Positions 45,293-58,124 of a DNA stretch of 64,000 bases are shown here, piece after piece. How positions within the stretch are numbered: position 1 is the stretch's first letter; every line of letters starts with the position of its first letter. This DNA comes from Pseudopithomyces maydicus (Eukaryota; Ascomycota; Dothideomycetes; Pleosporales; Didymosphaeriaceae): positions 2,108,001 to 2,172,000 of the forward strand of contig JANTUC010000003.1 of the NCBI GenBank assembly GCA_026873275.1, in the 5' to 3' direction. The notes beneath the pieces are model-generated. The model made no database searches. It saw only the letters and a program-made list of their open reading frames with translations, and had not been told where the DNA came from. The position numbers were made by a program, and so were the translations under genes.

Positions 45293-48200
45293 ATGGCTGT
45301 CAGCGAACGGATATCACAGCTCATGGGCGCGCTCGAGACGGCCTCGGGCGTCAACTCGTCGCGAGGGACCTCGCCCGGCGGCGATTGGCGCCAGGCCAAC
45401 GGCGCCGACGAGGAGCACAAGAACCGCAGCCGCCCGCGCACCTTCCCCTACTTCGAGTACCTCCCGTACGAGGCCGAGCACCCCGCCGAGCGTGTCGACA
45501 ACCTCAACACGTGCCTGGAGCACCTGTACATTGCCGTGTCCGCCGGCGACTTTGCCCCCGGCGCTGTGCACTGGACTCGCGAGCTGCGCGGATGGATCCA
45601 GCTAAAGTTCGAGATCCCGCGAGAAACCCGCATAAAGATGGTCAATCTGTACTACGAGCTGGCTCTGGCTCCGGGCCTGGACTACCTGGTCGCAGAGCGT
45701 TTTGCGAGCATGTTCATGACCCTGACCAAGTGAGTCGCCCCCGCCCTCCGCGACCCGCACAGCTGACATTGGCACAGGCGGAAGCACTATCTGCGTCCAG
45801 GCAAAGACCTCACCCTCGACTGGCGGCCGCTGTTCCGCGAGCTTAAGATGTTCGTGCTCCCCTCCGAGTCGACCGGCTCGTCGCCCCCCAGCATCAAGCG
45901 CAACATTCGGACCCTGACCAAGCTGTGCACCTTCGCCCAATACTACTTCGATCCGCAAGACATCCCCGCAATGCTCGAACAGGTCCTGCCTTACTTCAGC
46001 TCCTCTTACTCGGAGGGTGCATTCGTCGTCATCGGCCTGATCAACCTGCTCATGCCCACGAGCATACCGCCCGAGGACCGAGAAGACTTACAACCGCAAG
46101 AGTACTTGCCTCTGTTCTTCCACCTGTGGTCGCTGGTCAACAGGTCCAAATTGGCCGACGCCCACTTCATGGATGTCATGTCGCGCATGACACGCGAGCT
46201 CCTCCCCGCAGGCCATGTGCCTTTCTCGCAGTACGGTCTGTTCACCAGCGAGCAGTGCTCCCTCATCTTTACGTCCATTCTGCGTTTGCTTGAGATACCT
46301 GTGGGACAAGCAACCTCTCCATACAGCTCCTCGGTGGACTTGGGCGCCGGCCTTGCAGTCATGCTAGACAGGGATCAGCGCAAGCACCCATCCACCCATC
46401 ACATCGCCCGCATCATAGTCATGTCGTTTTCTCCCGCCTGCATGGAGCACGAGGACTCTGTCATCAGTAAGCTGGAAGGCCTCATCCAGGCCGTTGAGAC
46501 TTTCTACCACCCTTCAAACTCCGGCAGCTGGACCCGGTCACTCGCTCAGCTTGTTTTCTACCTCGTCGACTTCTTCCTCTTGCGGTGGAACCGTGAACAC
46601 AATGGCGAAATGAATGTTCCCGAGGAGCGAAAACTTGACGATGCGATCAAGCGCCGATTCGTGCTGTGCTTACGCGAGGTCACCTTCATGGGTATCTTTT
46701 CCAAGAGCGAGCGTGCCGTTCTGTACTCCCAGAGCGCCCTCCAAGGCCTTGCATACCTGGAACCGACTCTCATTCTCCCAGGTGCGTTGCAACGCATTTA
46801 CCCGGCCATGCAGGGCTTGGTGGAGGTACATCGTACAATCTCCTCTATCAAGGCCTTGCAAATGTTATCCAAGATCATGGCGCGCACAAAGGGCTACCGG
46901 TGTCACGTTACCACCTTGTTAGGACTTGCAATCCCAGGAATCGACCCCAATGATTTGGACAAGACTGTGCAGACTTTGAGTTACATACAAGGCGTGTGTT
47001 ACACGGTACCGTTCCACGATCTTACGCAGGAGAAGAAGAGCGCAAATGGCGCGACCTCCGGTTCAGGAACGGTGACACCGATGGAGGGTGTTGATGTTGG
47101 CACTGGGCTTGCTGTGGAGTGGATCACACAGCAAGTAGAACGCTTAGAGAACGCCAAAGGATTCATCGAGATCGACTACGACAAAGAGCTTAGCGATCAT
47201 GAGGAAGAGATGATTCTGCGCTCGTCCACGACAGGGCTTGCCGAATTTTTGTTGTCCTTCCTTGGACGGGTCTTCACTCTATTGGAAAATTTGCCGGATG
47301 CTGCGAGGGTGCGCAGTGGATCGCCAGAAGAGAATGTGGCCAACTATCTGCCCGCGGCGTTTACCCCGTTGCTCGCGGCCCTCTCTCCTGAACTGTTTGA
47401 TATTGCTTTAGACAAGGTTGCTAATTTCATTACGAACCATGTCATTCATCAGGCTCGCGATGCCATATCCTTCATCTGCAACAGTTTCGTCAAGGTCAAC
47501 CCCGAAAAATCCCTAAAGCGATTGCTACCTCATCTTTTCGCCGGTATCCGTACAGAAATCGAAGACAATGGAGCCGGTTCAACACGAACTACAGGTGCCG
47601 AAGTGCTACCACGAGACCGTGGTCTCGTCTGGTATCTTTGTATTCTGGGCATGTGTGTAGTCCACGTTGGTGAGGCAGTCATGGAGTGGAAAGATGAGCT
47701 CTTCGAGATTGCAGAATATATGCAGAAGAATGTGCGGGGTGCTGCCACTATTCATGTTTCCAACTTCATTCATCACCTTCTCCTCAACGTAACGTGCACC
47801 TACACCAACGACTATTCCATCTACGAAGATGACGAGCTTGAGACTGGTCTCACCGCCAGCTCGTGGGGCCGTCAGGTAGATGTCAAGCAACTGAATATAA
47901 AGTGGCACAAGCCTAGCACAGAGGAGATCGACTTTGCAGTCAAGTTGTTCGAATCTCAAGTCAGTTCTTCTGTCAATGCTTTAACTGCTTTGATTTCTGA
48001 TGACCCACCGGTGAAACGGGAAGGCACGGGCAAGGATTGGTCGGATGAGTTGTCCAGGAACATAACTCTCCTGAGACTTGTCATATCCGGTATCTCTGTC
48101 TTGTTCGATATCCAGCACGACCAGCCCCATGAAGAGGTTGATGCTGAGGAAGATGGCGATGCCATGGAAACAGAAGGCATCGAGGACGACGCCGGATTAG

Positions 48201-51200
48201 GCGAAGCTGAAGATGAGGATGTCAAGCCTACCTTCCAATATGAGACAGGGTACCCTCTAAAACGTGGCGATACAAACTACGAGCTTCTTCATGATCTTCG
48301 TCACAAGGTCGGCTTAACCCTACACGAGGTTCATCGGTTCCTTAACGAGAAACAAGAGGACGATGTCATATGCTTCAATCAGTTGTACAATGCATATCGA
48401 TCATGGTTCATAGACGTGGGGATTGAGCGTTCCGCTCACATTTTGGAACGTGTCACACGTCTCCTTGAGTCGGACGAGGTGGCCTTCAAATTCCAAGGCC
48501 TGCGGAAGGAATACCCGCGACCTCTACTGGTCAGACGCGCTTATGTCTATCATCTCCAGCGGCTACGTCACAATGCAAGTACCCGACCAAAGACAGAGCT
48601 CGACAAGACACTGTTGTTAGATCTTGCCCAATCAAGCATCTCCTTGTACACTGACATTCGCCGGACCGCACAAACCGCTAGCGAATCGGCCATTAAGTGT
48701 GTTTTGGGTGCCAAGCCGCTCATCGTGCCACCGCTTCTCGACGCCTTAGTGAAGGCTGTCGGCGAAAATGATTATCCTCGTATCAAGGGTGCCATGTTCA
48801 CTCTTCTCTTCGGCAGTCTTGCAAAAACGATCAGTCGTGACTGGCGATTCACACCGACACTCATCAAGGCTTTCATTGAAGTCACCGGAGCCGACAAGCC
48901 TTCTGTCCAAAAGCTCGCATCAAATGCCACCTTCCAAGTCATGGACATGGGTAAAGCAATGGAGAGAATGGTGATTTTGGACAAGACAGTCGTGGAGGCC
49001 CTCGCATTTGTTATCGATCCTAGCGAGGATGACACGGTGCAGCAGAAGGTTGTCAAGCGGCGGGATTTCATCAAGCAAAAGCGAGCACGTATCGAACGTA
49101 AGAAAGCGGATCTTTCCAAGGAACTGATCGAAATGACGAAAACATCGCACTGGAAGAAAGTCAGCAGGACCGCAGCGATCATCGTCAACCTCACTATGCG
49201 ATTCGATACGATCGCTTCTGATGAGATGATCACGCTTGTCACCAAAGGCGCCATTGACCAGCATCCTAGCCTTCGAGGATTGTATGCTGGTGCTCTTGTG
49301 GGATTGTTTGGCGTTATCGAGACTCGCGCCCTTGCAGACCACAGTTACGAAAAGCATCTGCTCATGTCAGAGGATGTGCCCGACAAAATCACTGTTCCCA
49401 CGAAAGCGGATGATCCCAATTGGACCGAAGAGTACTTGAGCATGTTTACCAAGCCGGAAGCAAAGTACTATGTTGACGCGGATTATCCTGGTTGGTTGGT
49501 ATGGACGAAGAATATGCCCGCATTTCTACCAAATCCTCCACCCATGTCCTTTGACGACGTAGAGACACATGTTCGCACTAAGCTCGGTGCTCTTCTCGAT
49601 CGCTCCTGGTTCTCAAACTACTTTGCCTTTATGAAACAAGAACCTAGAGATGCAGGTGCCGACCGATTCCGCATGTCCAGCGCAATATTACTAACTCACG
49701 CCTTTGATCTCGTTTTCGCTGGGCTCACCTCGGCCACCTTTGAGGATATCAAAGACCTTACTCAAGCCGTGTATGGCGACGGGAGCGATAAGCATCAGCA
49801 TCGCGCCACATCTGAAATCATGGGCGCATTGCTTACATGCGCACCTGACCTTTCGCCTGAACTACGACAAGAAACTTGGGAATACGTTTTTCCCATCATT
49901 CGAGGTATCTTTCAGGATGGCCTCAATCCTGATAATTCCGGTTACTGGACTACCTTTCTCCACATCGTTCTACAAGCCAAAGATCCTAGACGAGGATGGC
50001 CTCTTGTGGACTGGCTGTCGAGCTTCCGCTTGGATATGGACTCGAACGCAGCCTTCAAAGAAAGCTCTAAAATTTACCTGCTCCAGCAATGCATTGCCGA
50101 TGCTGGTTGGCACTTTCGCTTGGAGAAGCCCATTTTGGAAGATTTTATGCAGCATTTGGACCACCCATACAAGGGTGTACGTGAGGCTATGGGTCAGACC
50201 ATCGCCGCTATCTACCGAACGCGGTATCACGAATCATATAAAGACGTTGCGACACTCATCAAAGCTCAGAAGGAGGCTTCTTCGATTGGTGTTCGACCAT
50301 ACAAGCCCAGCCCCGAGTTTTCCAAGACAATCACCGAAGTTTTCAACCGTCTAGAAGTATGGCGTGGTGAGCGTCCTGCAGGCCAGCAGACGCCATCCCC
50401 GTACACGAACGGAGGTAAAACCGTCCTCCTCTGGCTCGACTCCACTCTCTCTTCCTATGAATGCACACAACTCATACCGTTCTTCCCTGACACTTTTACC
50501 GAACAACTCCTTCATATGATGGACATCAAAGAAGACCCAGAGCTCCAATCTCTAGCCTATCACGTTTTTCGCCACCTGCCGAACATTCCGCATCCCCAAG
50601 GTGAAGATGCAGAGTTTATTTCGGCGCTTATCCGCATAGGACGTACTGCAACGAGCTGGCACCAGCGCCTCAGGATTCTGATTAATATCCAAGTCATCTA
50701 TTTCAGGAGATTGTTCCTTATGGGTCAACAACAGCAGTTGGCCATGTACGATTGCGTATCTGCTATGCTCATCGACACACAATTAGAAGTGCGAATGGGC
50801 GCCGCCACAACTCTTTCAGGAATGATCCGATGCAGCCCTGCTGCGTTGCGTGACTCAATGGTCGCAAAGCTTAAGCAGCAGTTCACCGACACTCTCACTC
50901 AAAATCCTCTCCCTAGACGCAAGCTACCCGGTACACCAACGCCCGAACAAAGCAAGTTGGTATTGACACGGCATGCTGCGGTATTGGGCTTGGGTGCGCT
51001 GATCCAAGCATTCCCATATACTAGTCCTCCGCCAGCCTGGTACACAGAAGTGTTGGCGACGTTGGCGCGGAAGGCGGCAGCTGACCCTGGCATGGTTGGA
51101 AAGAGTGTGAAAAGCATTCTAAGTGACTTCAAAAAGACGAGGCAAGATACTTGGCACGTGGACGTCAAGGTATGTATTTCCTTTCATTTCCCATTTACGA

Positions 51201-51309
51201 CTATTCTGTTGTTCGCTGGAAAGGACAAAGCTAACATCGACCACAGGCGTTCGAACAAGATCAACTGGAGGATTTGGAGGGTGTATTGTGGAAGAGCTAC
51301 TTTGCATAA
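45293..51309 (+). CDS. BLM10: Proteasome activator BLM10/PA200
   Basis: A giant HEAT-repeat ring protein that caps the 20S proteasome and opens its gate, with roles in assembly and, in animals, degradation of acetylated histones. Exons 45293-45729, 45778-51169 and 51247-51309 give 1963 residues, between yeast Blm10 and human PA200. The N-terminus contains RTFPYFEYLPYEAEHPAERV, and then HYLRPGKDLTLDWRPLFREL, both typical. Helical repeats continue throughout, with an acidic disordered stretch near DAEEDGDAMETEGIEDDAG. The last exon encodes FEQDQLEDLEGVLWKSYFA. The family normally ends in an HbYX motif (YYA); here the penultimate residue is Phe. The second intron (51170-51246) must be removed to reach this end; reading through gives a false longer protein. 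Confidence 0.95.
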
Positions 51310-51887
51310 GCCAAAGATGGGCTCCCGGCGGCCGAACAATGACCATTTTGATCACTACGGAACAACAACGGATGCCGCAATGGAATGATGAGTGTACAAT
51401 AGGTAGTTTCAAAATGCACGTAGACCGCCAATGTTCAAAAGAGGGGCTGGGTGTGGGTTTTGTCTCATCTGCATGGGCGGCGCTTGTTAATATTCTTTGG
51501 ACCTCGCTCACTTCATGCTTTTGGTATATTTCACTGCTGCTTTCGAGGCTTGAGTTTTGGGGTTTGAATGGAGTATATTCGCGCCAAGATGTACTTGTTA
51601 CGTCGGGTGTTGTGACCATATCAAAACTATGACGTACTCGAGTTGAAAAATTGATTGCATTATTGGCAACCTCAATATTGGGAGCGTTGCGACATGGTTA
51701 CGCAGCTGGTTTCTGGGCACACAAACAAGCAATGGCTGATGAAACGTTGTCCATTGTGCTACTTGTCCTGGGGCCTCGTGCATTGGCTGGACATGAGGTC
51801 ATCTAACTATGCGGCAAATATCCTCCCCAGATCCAAACTCCTCTCGACTCCCTCACTCTGCGTTGCTCGAGGATCTTCGCACTTCGC
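51310..51887. other. Convergent intergenic region, no gene seen
   Basis: Three-prime flanks of BLM10 and the ornithine-cyclodeaminase-like gene. Open frames here overlap the last BLM10 exon and are not supported. Confidence 0.6.
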
Positions 51888-53438
51888 CTAGAAGTTGTCG
51901 ATCTTGGTCCCGATTCTTCGTGTGTCTGCCAATGCGACAAGATCGCTACCTACAACAACATCCATCAGTCCTAGCCCGACTGACTTGTAAATCACATTGC
52001 CCTTCTGTAGCCATTCCATTAAACCTCTATCACCGTCATCCTCTGCACTTCCCTTTCCTCCCTTCTTTTTCTTCTTTTTCCGCTGCTCACATTCCCCTAT
52101 TTCAACTCCAGTCTCATCCAAGCCCTCTTGAGACTTCCGTGCGATGCATTCCTGTCGCCGGAGTTCCGCATCTTTTCGCAGCATGATCAGTTCGCCAATC
52201 TCAACAACCTCATTTCCTGTCAGTCCGGCCTGGATGATCTCACCAGCCTCTTTCAAGCAGGCCTCTACACTGTCGACAATGACAGCGCCACCTTGTGCTG
52301 CGTGCTTGTGGTGGTGTCGCCCATGATCGGGCGCTACATTTTGCTTCAAGATATCTGGATGTATCTCCATCATGTGCGGTTTGTAGCTCCCAATCGCTGC
52401 TACGTATCGTCCTTTCTTCCTCCCCTCCGTATTTGTCAAATAAGATGCCGGGAAAAGTGGAGTGAGCGAAGGGGTTGTGCAGAAAATGACGCTCGCACCA
52501 CGGACAGTCGCTTTAAGTAACCTATCGTATTCGTGGTGGCTATTCGTTATGATTTGAATTTGTGGTCTGGGAAACTCGTCTGTTACAGTACCATCTTCTT
52601 TCCGAAATAAACTCTGTAGTAGAGACTGTACTCGATCGAAATTGCGATTTATAATGTTGAGGTGGTGGATTTCCGGCCCACGTAGGAGGAGTGCGAGGCG
52701 GATGTGCCAATATGCTTGTTTTCCAGCACCAAACACTACCTGCATAATCTCAGTACAAATCACTTGTAGATATTCAAAGAACGCACTAGGTCGTGTACGT
52801 TTGCACGTTTCTTAAAAAGCATGGTACTCGCAAGAGCGGTGCGGAACGCCGTTATCTCTTCGGCGTTGATTAATGCGCGCGGGGCACCAGAGCGGTCAAG
52901 GAGGGTTAGAATTCCTCGCGGGGTAGTGCTCTCTTTGCTGGATACGCTTTGAGGTGGATCGAAAGTCGTGGTCGAACTGGATGTACTAGCCGCAGAAATG
53001 GAGAGCGTTTCCAAAGAAGAAGCAAGGGAGCCACGGGGAGAGGCTGCACTAGAGTTGGTAGCATCTGGCTCTGCAAGCGTTACAATCTGAGATAAAAGAA
53101 TCATCAGCCAGTGGGGAGTGATATTGTCATGACATAGATCGCACCTTCACACCCAGCCCGTCATTGCTCGAAGCTGGCATAAAGAGGGTTGTCTGTCCAT
53201 CGCTACGTTTAAGTGATGTGCGAAGCGGTTGATACGAGGAGCAGCAGCCATTCGAATCTTGCTCTGTGGACGTGGAATAATAGTGCAATGCATCGGCAAG
53301 ACTCTGCTGCAGGTCGAGAATGTCTGCCAATGTAGATATGAGTGCACGTCTGCTTTACCCAGGTACAGCAACTACCTTGTTTTTTAGTCCAAGCAGCAGT
53401 GTCCGGACGTCCGAGTCTGTCAAGACCGTCAAAGGCAT
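51888..53438 (-). CDS. Ornithine cyclodeaminase/mu-crystallin family protein (frame break)
   Basis: An NAD(P)-binding protein of the ornithine cyclodeaminase/mu-crystallin family, whose members act on cyclic imines or amino acids. Four exons: 53438-53376, 53323-53145, 53086-52787, 52739-51888. The N-terminus MPLTVLTDSDVRTLLLGL and then DILDLQQSLADALHYYSTS are typical. The Rossmann segment is VVFGAGKQAYWHIRLALLLR, and IIQAGLTGNEVVEIGELIML lies near the end. Exon 1 and exon 2 are out of phase by one base. A T run at 53380-53385 (A run on the coding strand) with one more base would read LKKQDILDL and give 464 residues. A lysine-rich, acidic insert (QRKKKKKKGGKGSAEDDGDRG) near the C-terminus is unusual and probably a surface loop. 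The substrate is not inferable. Confidence 0.85.
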
Positions 53439-53823
53439 TGCGAGACTGTGGCTGCACGTCTAGGCGATTTGAGAAAGGTTTGATCGAAGATCGGGCTGTT
53501 TTTTCAATATGACAAGCAGAGAGAACGTTCGTGAGAAGTGACGACCAAGCACATTGCCTGACATAAGGTGGAAAGTTGTGGTGGGGGCGGGGCGAGGCTC
53601 AACAAGACGCATGCGCACTGGGCAGTTGAGGCTTAATCATCATCATCAGATGGCGCTAATGCTTGAGTAATCATTCCATTGCATGGTATTCATGAAATTG
53701 TACAGTCGAATTTGACTGTTTTTGGCCGTCCTAAACTCCGTGGTATTCGAAGCCCGCTACATGCAGAGATGACAGACACACCAAAATTCCTATAAACCTC
53801 CGAATCGTCCCGTCAGAACCCGC
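53439..53823. other. Intergenic, no gene seen
   Basis: Upstream region of the cyclodeaminase-like gene and 3' flank of the eL8 gene. Nothing recognisable. Confidence 0.6.
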
Positions 53824-54773
53824 TTAGATCTTGATAGCGCTCTCAATAGCCTTCCTGCGCTTGTCCATGCGGGCGTTGGCCTTGGCGCCCATAATACCAC
53901 CACCCCAGTGGCGGTTGGCATCCTTGTGCTTCTCAAGGTAACCATCCTGGATGGCCGAGCTGAGCTTGGAGAGCTCATTCTTGTCCTCAGAGCGCACCTC
54001 AGTCAAAGCAAGGACAGCAGCGGTCTTCTGGTGAACGACGGTACCAAGTCTGGCCTTGCCCTTTACGATTGCGTATGGGACACCCATCTTGCGGCAGAGG
54101 GCGGGGAGGAAGACAACGAGCTCGATGGGGTCGACGTCGTTGGCGATGAGGACGAGCGATGCCTTCTTGTTCTCGATCAGGCCAACAACGTGGTTGAGAC
54201 CGAACTTGGCGGCATAACTGTAACATCTCAGCTTTCATATCCCTCTTCGCTTCCGCGAGGTTATACGTACGGCTTCTTGGAAACATCCTCCTTCTTCTTT
54301 CCCTCGCTCACAGCGGTAGCCTCCTTGGTCAAGCGCTCCTTCTTCTCGGCCTTGGTCTCAGGGCGGTACTTGTTGAGCAGCTTGAAAGCTTGCGTTGCGG
54401 TGTTGCGGTCAAGAACGTGCTGGAACTGGGCGATCGACGGGGGGACCTTCAGGCGAAGGTTGAGGATCTTCTTCTGACGCTGAAGACGAACGTACGCAGG
54501 CCACCTCACCATGCGCGACAGGTTGCGCTGGGGTTGGATGTCCTGTCCTGCTGGGCGTCAGCAAACAAATAGATACTCAGACAATAGATACTCACCAATG
54601 CCGAAGTTCTTGGGACGCTTCTCCAGGAGAGGGTTCTTGGCCTTCTTGCCAGAGGATCCCGCCTTGGATTGCTACCTTCATGTCAGTTTTTTCTTTATTT
54701 ATTTTTTGCAGATATCTTGGCTGCGACTCACAGGGAAGGGCGCAGGGGCCGCCTTCTTAGACTTGGGAGGCAT
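53824..54773 (-). CDS. RPL8: 60S ribosomal protein eL8
   Basis: Large-subunit ribosomal protein eL8 (L7a; yeast Rpl8), which binds rRNA through an L7Ae-type domain. Four exons (54773-54732, 54671-54596, 54547-54271, 54217-53824) give 262 residues, the standard length. The spliced start is MPPKSKKAAPAPFPQSKAGS, then NPLLEKRPKNFGIGQDIQPQ and RNLSRMVRWPAYVRLQRQKK. The L7Ae core reads AAKFGLNHVVGLIENKKASL, VLIANDVDPIELVVFLPALC and KMGVPYAIVKGKARLG. The C-terminus is AKANARMDKRRKAIESAIKI. Three short introns near the 5' half are usual for fungal ribosomal protein genes. None is large enough to suggest an intronic snoRNA. High expression is expected. The promoter is shared with the divergent GPI18 gene. 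Confidence 0.97.
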
Positions 54774-55188
54774 CTTATTGTTGTGGAGGCTGTCATTGAG
54801 AGAGAAACCATTAGCGAATGCTCATTCACTAGAAAGCTTCTGCTGCTCTAAGAGCGAGGGGACATTGCTGCCACCCTACGCTCTAGCCATTTCACTATCG
54901 CCATGCTCCGCGAGGGAAGACATGCGGTGCATCTGGGGCAGAATCGCGGGACGATTGGGGTTTGCGCTTACCGATTACCTGTGTTAGTGTCCGGTGGTGA
55001 TGGAGAGGCTCGAAGTTGTGCTCCAGGCTCGTGTGCGAGAGATTTCGAGCTTCGCTTATTTCAGTGGAGCCTCCACGGATCAACTGTCGGGCCGGTGTAC
55101 AAGTGGCTTGGCACCAGCAGCGCATAAGCTATCTCAATCCTGTATTTTCACATGATAACCGAATTCACCAAGAGCTCGATGCAGCGGA
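54774..55188. promoter_or_regulatory. Divergent promoter region, eL8 and GPI18
   Basis: Only 415 bases separate the start codons of a ribosomal protein gene and GPI18. No specific factor site is asserted. Confidence 0.6.
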
Positions 55189-56653
55189 ATGGGGCCGCCG
55201 AATCCGTTGAAACGACTAGTCCAGGCTTTTCTTGCTTGGAAGGTTGTTTTGTTAACCGTTGCCATCCTCTCCCCGGACCAGGATACGACACATCTTCTCT
55301 TGTTGCCTTGAACTCGAGCGGACTTCGACACACTGAACTCGCGAGCTGGTCTTTAATCGATCGTCTCTCGCTGAATCTTTTCAGATGGGATGCGTTATAC
55401 TTTGTCAAGTCTGCCCAGCGAGCGTATGTGTACGAACAAGAATGGGCTTTTAGCTGGGCCTATTCACTGATCATTGACGCCTTGGTCAAGCGTATGAATG
55501 ACCCAACGATACAGTCGATGTGATGTTGACCACAGCAGTCGTGCCGTGGAGTACTTCACACTCACTCCACTACTATGTGTGCGCTGGGGTCGTTTTTTCC
55601 AACATTTGTCATCTTCTCTCGGTCCTCGCTCTATATCGCCTGACGGATATGGTATTTGACCACCAGCGAACTGCCAGTCTTCCATACGTCGCTTCAATAC
55701 TATATATCGTGTCTCCGGCGGGCATGTTCTTGAGTGCACCCTATGCAGAATCTTTGTTCGCCTTACTCAACTTCACAGGCATGTTCTTATACGGCCGAGC
55801 CAAGACGCCCGATCGACGCAGCCAAAATGCTACCATTGGAGACGACTTGTCCGTCGTCGGCTCGGCCATGATTTTCATTTTAGCTACATGGGTTAGAAGC
55901 AATGGTATCTTGAGTGGTCTACTTTTTGTCTTTGATGCTGTCTTCTGCTTGGCGGGAATGCAGCGAGGCGAAAGTGAGATCAGAAGACTGGTTGTCACAT
56001 GTGTATCCGGAGCCCTTCTAGGGATTGGAGCCTTGCTTCCTCAATACGTCGCATATCGGACATACTGCGCATCTGATTTTGAAACAAGTGCAAGACCTTG
56101 GTGTTACAAGCCATTGCCCAGTATCTACACTTGGGTCCAGAGCCATTACTGGTTGGTGCTTCCATTTCCAACCAACCCAACTGTAGCTGACTTGGCTAGG
56201 AATGTCGGTTTCTTACGGTATTGGACGCTTCCAAATCTACCCTTGTTTCTCATAGCGGCCCCGGTGCTGTGGTTGCTCATTCAGTCTAGTATAGCACATT
56301 TGCGTCACTCGTTTCATCACGTTTTCAAGCCTTCTCGTACTAAGTCGGAGAGCGAGGCCAAGAGCAGCAAGGATCTGTGTTCAGTTCCCAGCAGCTTGCC
56401 AGAATTTGCGTTACCCCAACTCATTCTAGCTGTCACTGCAGCCACCAATTTTCATGTGCAAGTTATCAATCGTCTGTCTTCCGGTTATCCGATCTGGTAT
56501 CTTGCGGTGGCTAGATGGATCGTTGCGCAGAACAACGGAAGGGCTGGGAACAGTACGCTGGTGGATAAAGCTCCACAATGGATTACCCGTGGGATCATCA
56601 TGTATGCATTGGTTCAAGGTGCTCTTTTTGCAAACTTTCTACCTCCAGCATAG
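55189..56653 (+). CDS. GPI18: GPI mannosyltransferase 2, GPI18/PIG-V (frame break)
   Basis: ER multi-pass enzyme that adds the second mannose to the GPI anchor from dolichol-phosphate mannose. Exons 55189-55491 and 55536-56653 (44-nt intron, donor GTATGA) would give 473 residues once one base is restored. The N-terminus is MGPPNPLKRLVQAFLAWKVV. The conserved luminal motif SPGPGYDTSS, the segment NLFRWDALYFVKSAQR (containing the catalytic-type RWDA) and YEQEWAFSWAY follow. Later blocks include SPAGMFLSAPYAESLFALLN and LPQYVAYRTYCA, and PWCYKPLPSIYTWVQSHYW. About eight or more hydrophobic helices are visible. The written sequence breaks at the C4 run 55271-55274, just before GPGYDTSS. One added C restores the motif and a length divisible by three. 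The function is highly likely. Confidence 0.92.
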
Positions 56654-56983
56654 TCACTATCTGAATCATTTCGCCTCCTATCTGGTCAGAGATTATTCAC
56701 CTATAGGTCTTTGGGACTTTCGTTGTATGGTCAAACAGCTCTCGCCACTCAAACTTTATTGAACTATAGCGCATATTCGTATCACACGATCAAAAATATA
56801 TTCTAGAAAGTGAATTGGTGGATTGCTACCAACAAAAATATTCGTGTGCAGGGGGTAGGGCAGCAGATGTTGGTTTTGGGAGTCAATGTTAATTTGGTGA
56901 GACCGAGTGGAACCCGGGATACGCATGCCTTGGGTTTGTTCTCGATGTTCAAACGTGCATAGACTCGAGTGCTGAATACTTGG

Positions 56984-57014
56984 ATCTACGGTTAATATAT
57001 CCAGATCCGTAGAT
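56984..57014. repeat. Inverted repeat with 8-bp arms
   Basis: ATCTACGG at 56984-56991 pairs perfectly with CCGTAGAT at 57007-57014, leaving a 15-base AT-rich loop. Confidence 0.5.
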
Positions 57015-58046
57015 ATATTTATAACATAATAGCTTGAAACAGATCATGGCTTTATACTTCTGGATCATTCCCTTACAATTTATGTTACCGTAGCGCACGG
57101 GTGACAGCGATTGCGATAGTCTAATATGTTGGAGTTTGGTCGGGCAGCCTTTGAACCTAGTGAAATGGCACAGTAATTCAAATCTTTACAAAGAGATATT
57201 GGTATAACACGCGGTTAGCCGATAGGTTAAATATTTTTTCACTGGTCGCTTTGGATCTTATACTTAGATTTAAGACTTAAATGACTCTAAGAAGAGTATC
57301 TTTTACATACCGTACATTCCCTTCGACTCTCAGATTATATCCCAAGCTAAACAAGATTGCACGACAATTGGAGAATAGATTGAAGGGGGTGAGGTGATTC
57401 ACGATGAACCCACAATACTGTCTCGTCGACAACACCGACACGAGGGAATGCCAGCGTTCAATACCGGGTCAGCAACTGTATGCATCTAACAGCTACTTTA
57501 CCTGTCTCAGCCTTGATGTGTGTGTGTGGAAACGCTAGCATCGAATTTGGATTTTGGGCAACGCTCGCAAGCGAACCGTTAGTGTTGGTGATACTCCATA
57601 TGTCTACCAGTGTAACAGGAGCGTGCGCGTGCTCGTAATACTCGTGTTCCCAGTCAGACGTTTAGTTCACGACTATCCTAAGGGGCGCCACTTGCCATAG
57701 GTGGGCGTTCATGATTGTTATCAAACATAAGGCCCTAGTCAATTGCAGATTATTGTTCCTTGAGCTTTACTATTTGTAGGTTCCCGATGCCTCCCCGCGT
57801 AACCGACCTCTCTACCCGAAGCGGCTGCTTTGCCATTAAGGCATCTTCCACCCGTACGGTCGAAACAGCCCCCTCTATTGTCTTGATCAAGGTCATACAC
57901 GAGCAATGAGCTGCCACAATGTTGTACCGATGCGCCGATGCGCCGAAAGTCCTCGATGACCCTATCACCAGCGAGACATGCATCTGCAACATTTCTACGT
58001 GGGAAATTGCCCGTTTCATCCCGGCAGCATCAGATCGCTCGATCTA

Positions 58047-58054
58047 CATAAAAG
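58047..58054 (+). promoter_or_regulatory. TATA-like element CATAAAAG
   Basis: The element sits 71 bases upstream of the mucin-like gene start, a plausible core promoter position. The same octamer precedes the 659-residue gene. Confidence 0.45.
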
Positions 58055-58124
58055 CAAGCAGGTCAACTTCGATTCTGCTTTGACCTATCGCCAGTTTGCT
58101 TGAGTATCCTCACAGTACCTCAAG

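Larger units (their letters stand above)
56654..58124. other. Intergenic, AT-rich, 1.5 kb
   Basis: AT-rich from about 56760 to 57350, with an inverted repeat at 56984-57014. An 89-codon minus-strand open frame near 57750-58019 has no recognisable feature and is not called. A TATA-like element lies near 58047. Confidence 0.5.

Noticed and set aside
53376..53385. An alternative donor to explain the phase conflict in the cyclodeaminase-like gene
   Set aside because: Other GT positions leave an intron near 36 nt or the wrong phase; one added base in the A run restores the expected LKKQDILDL.
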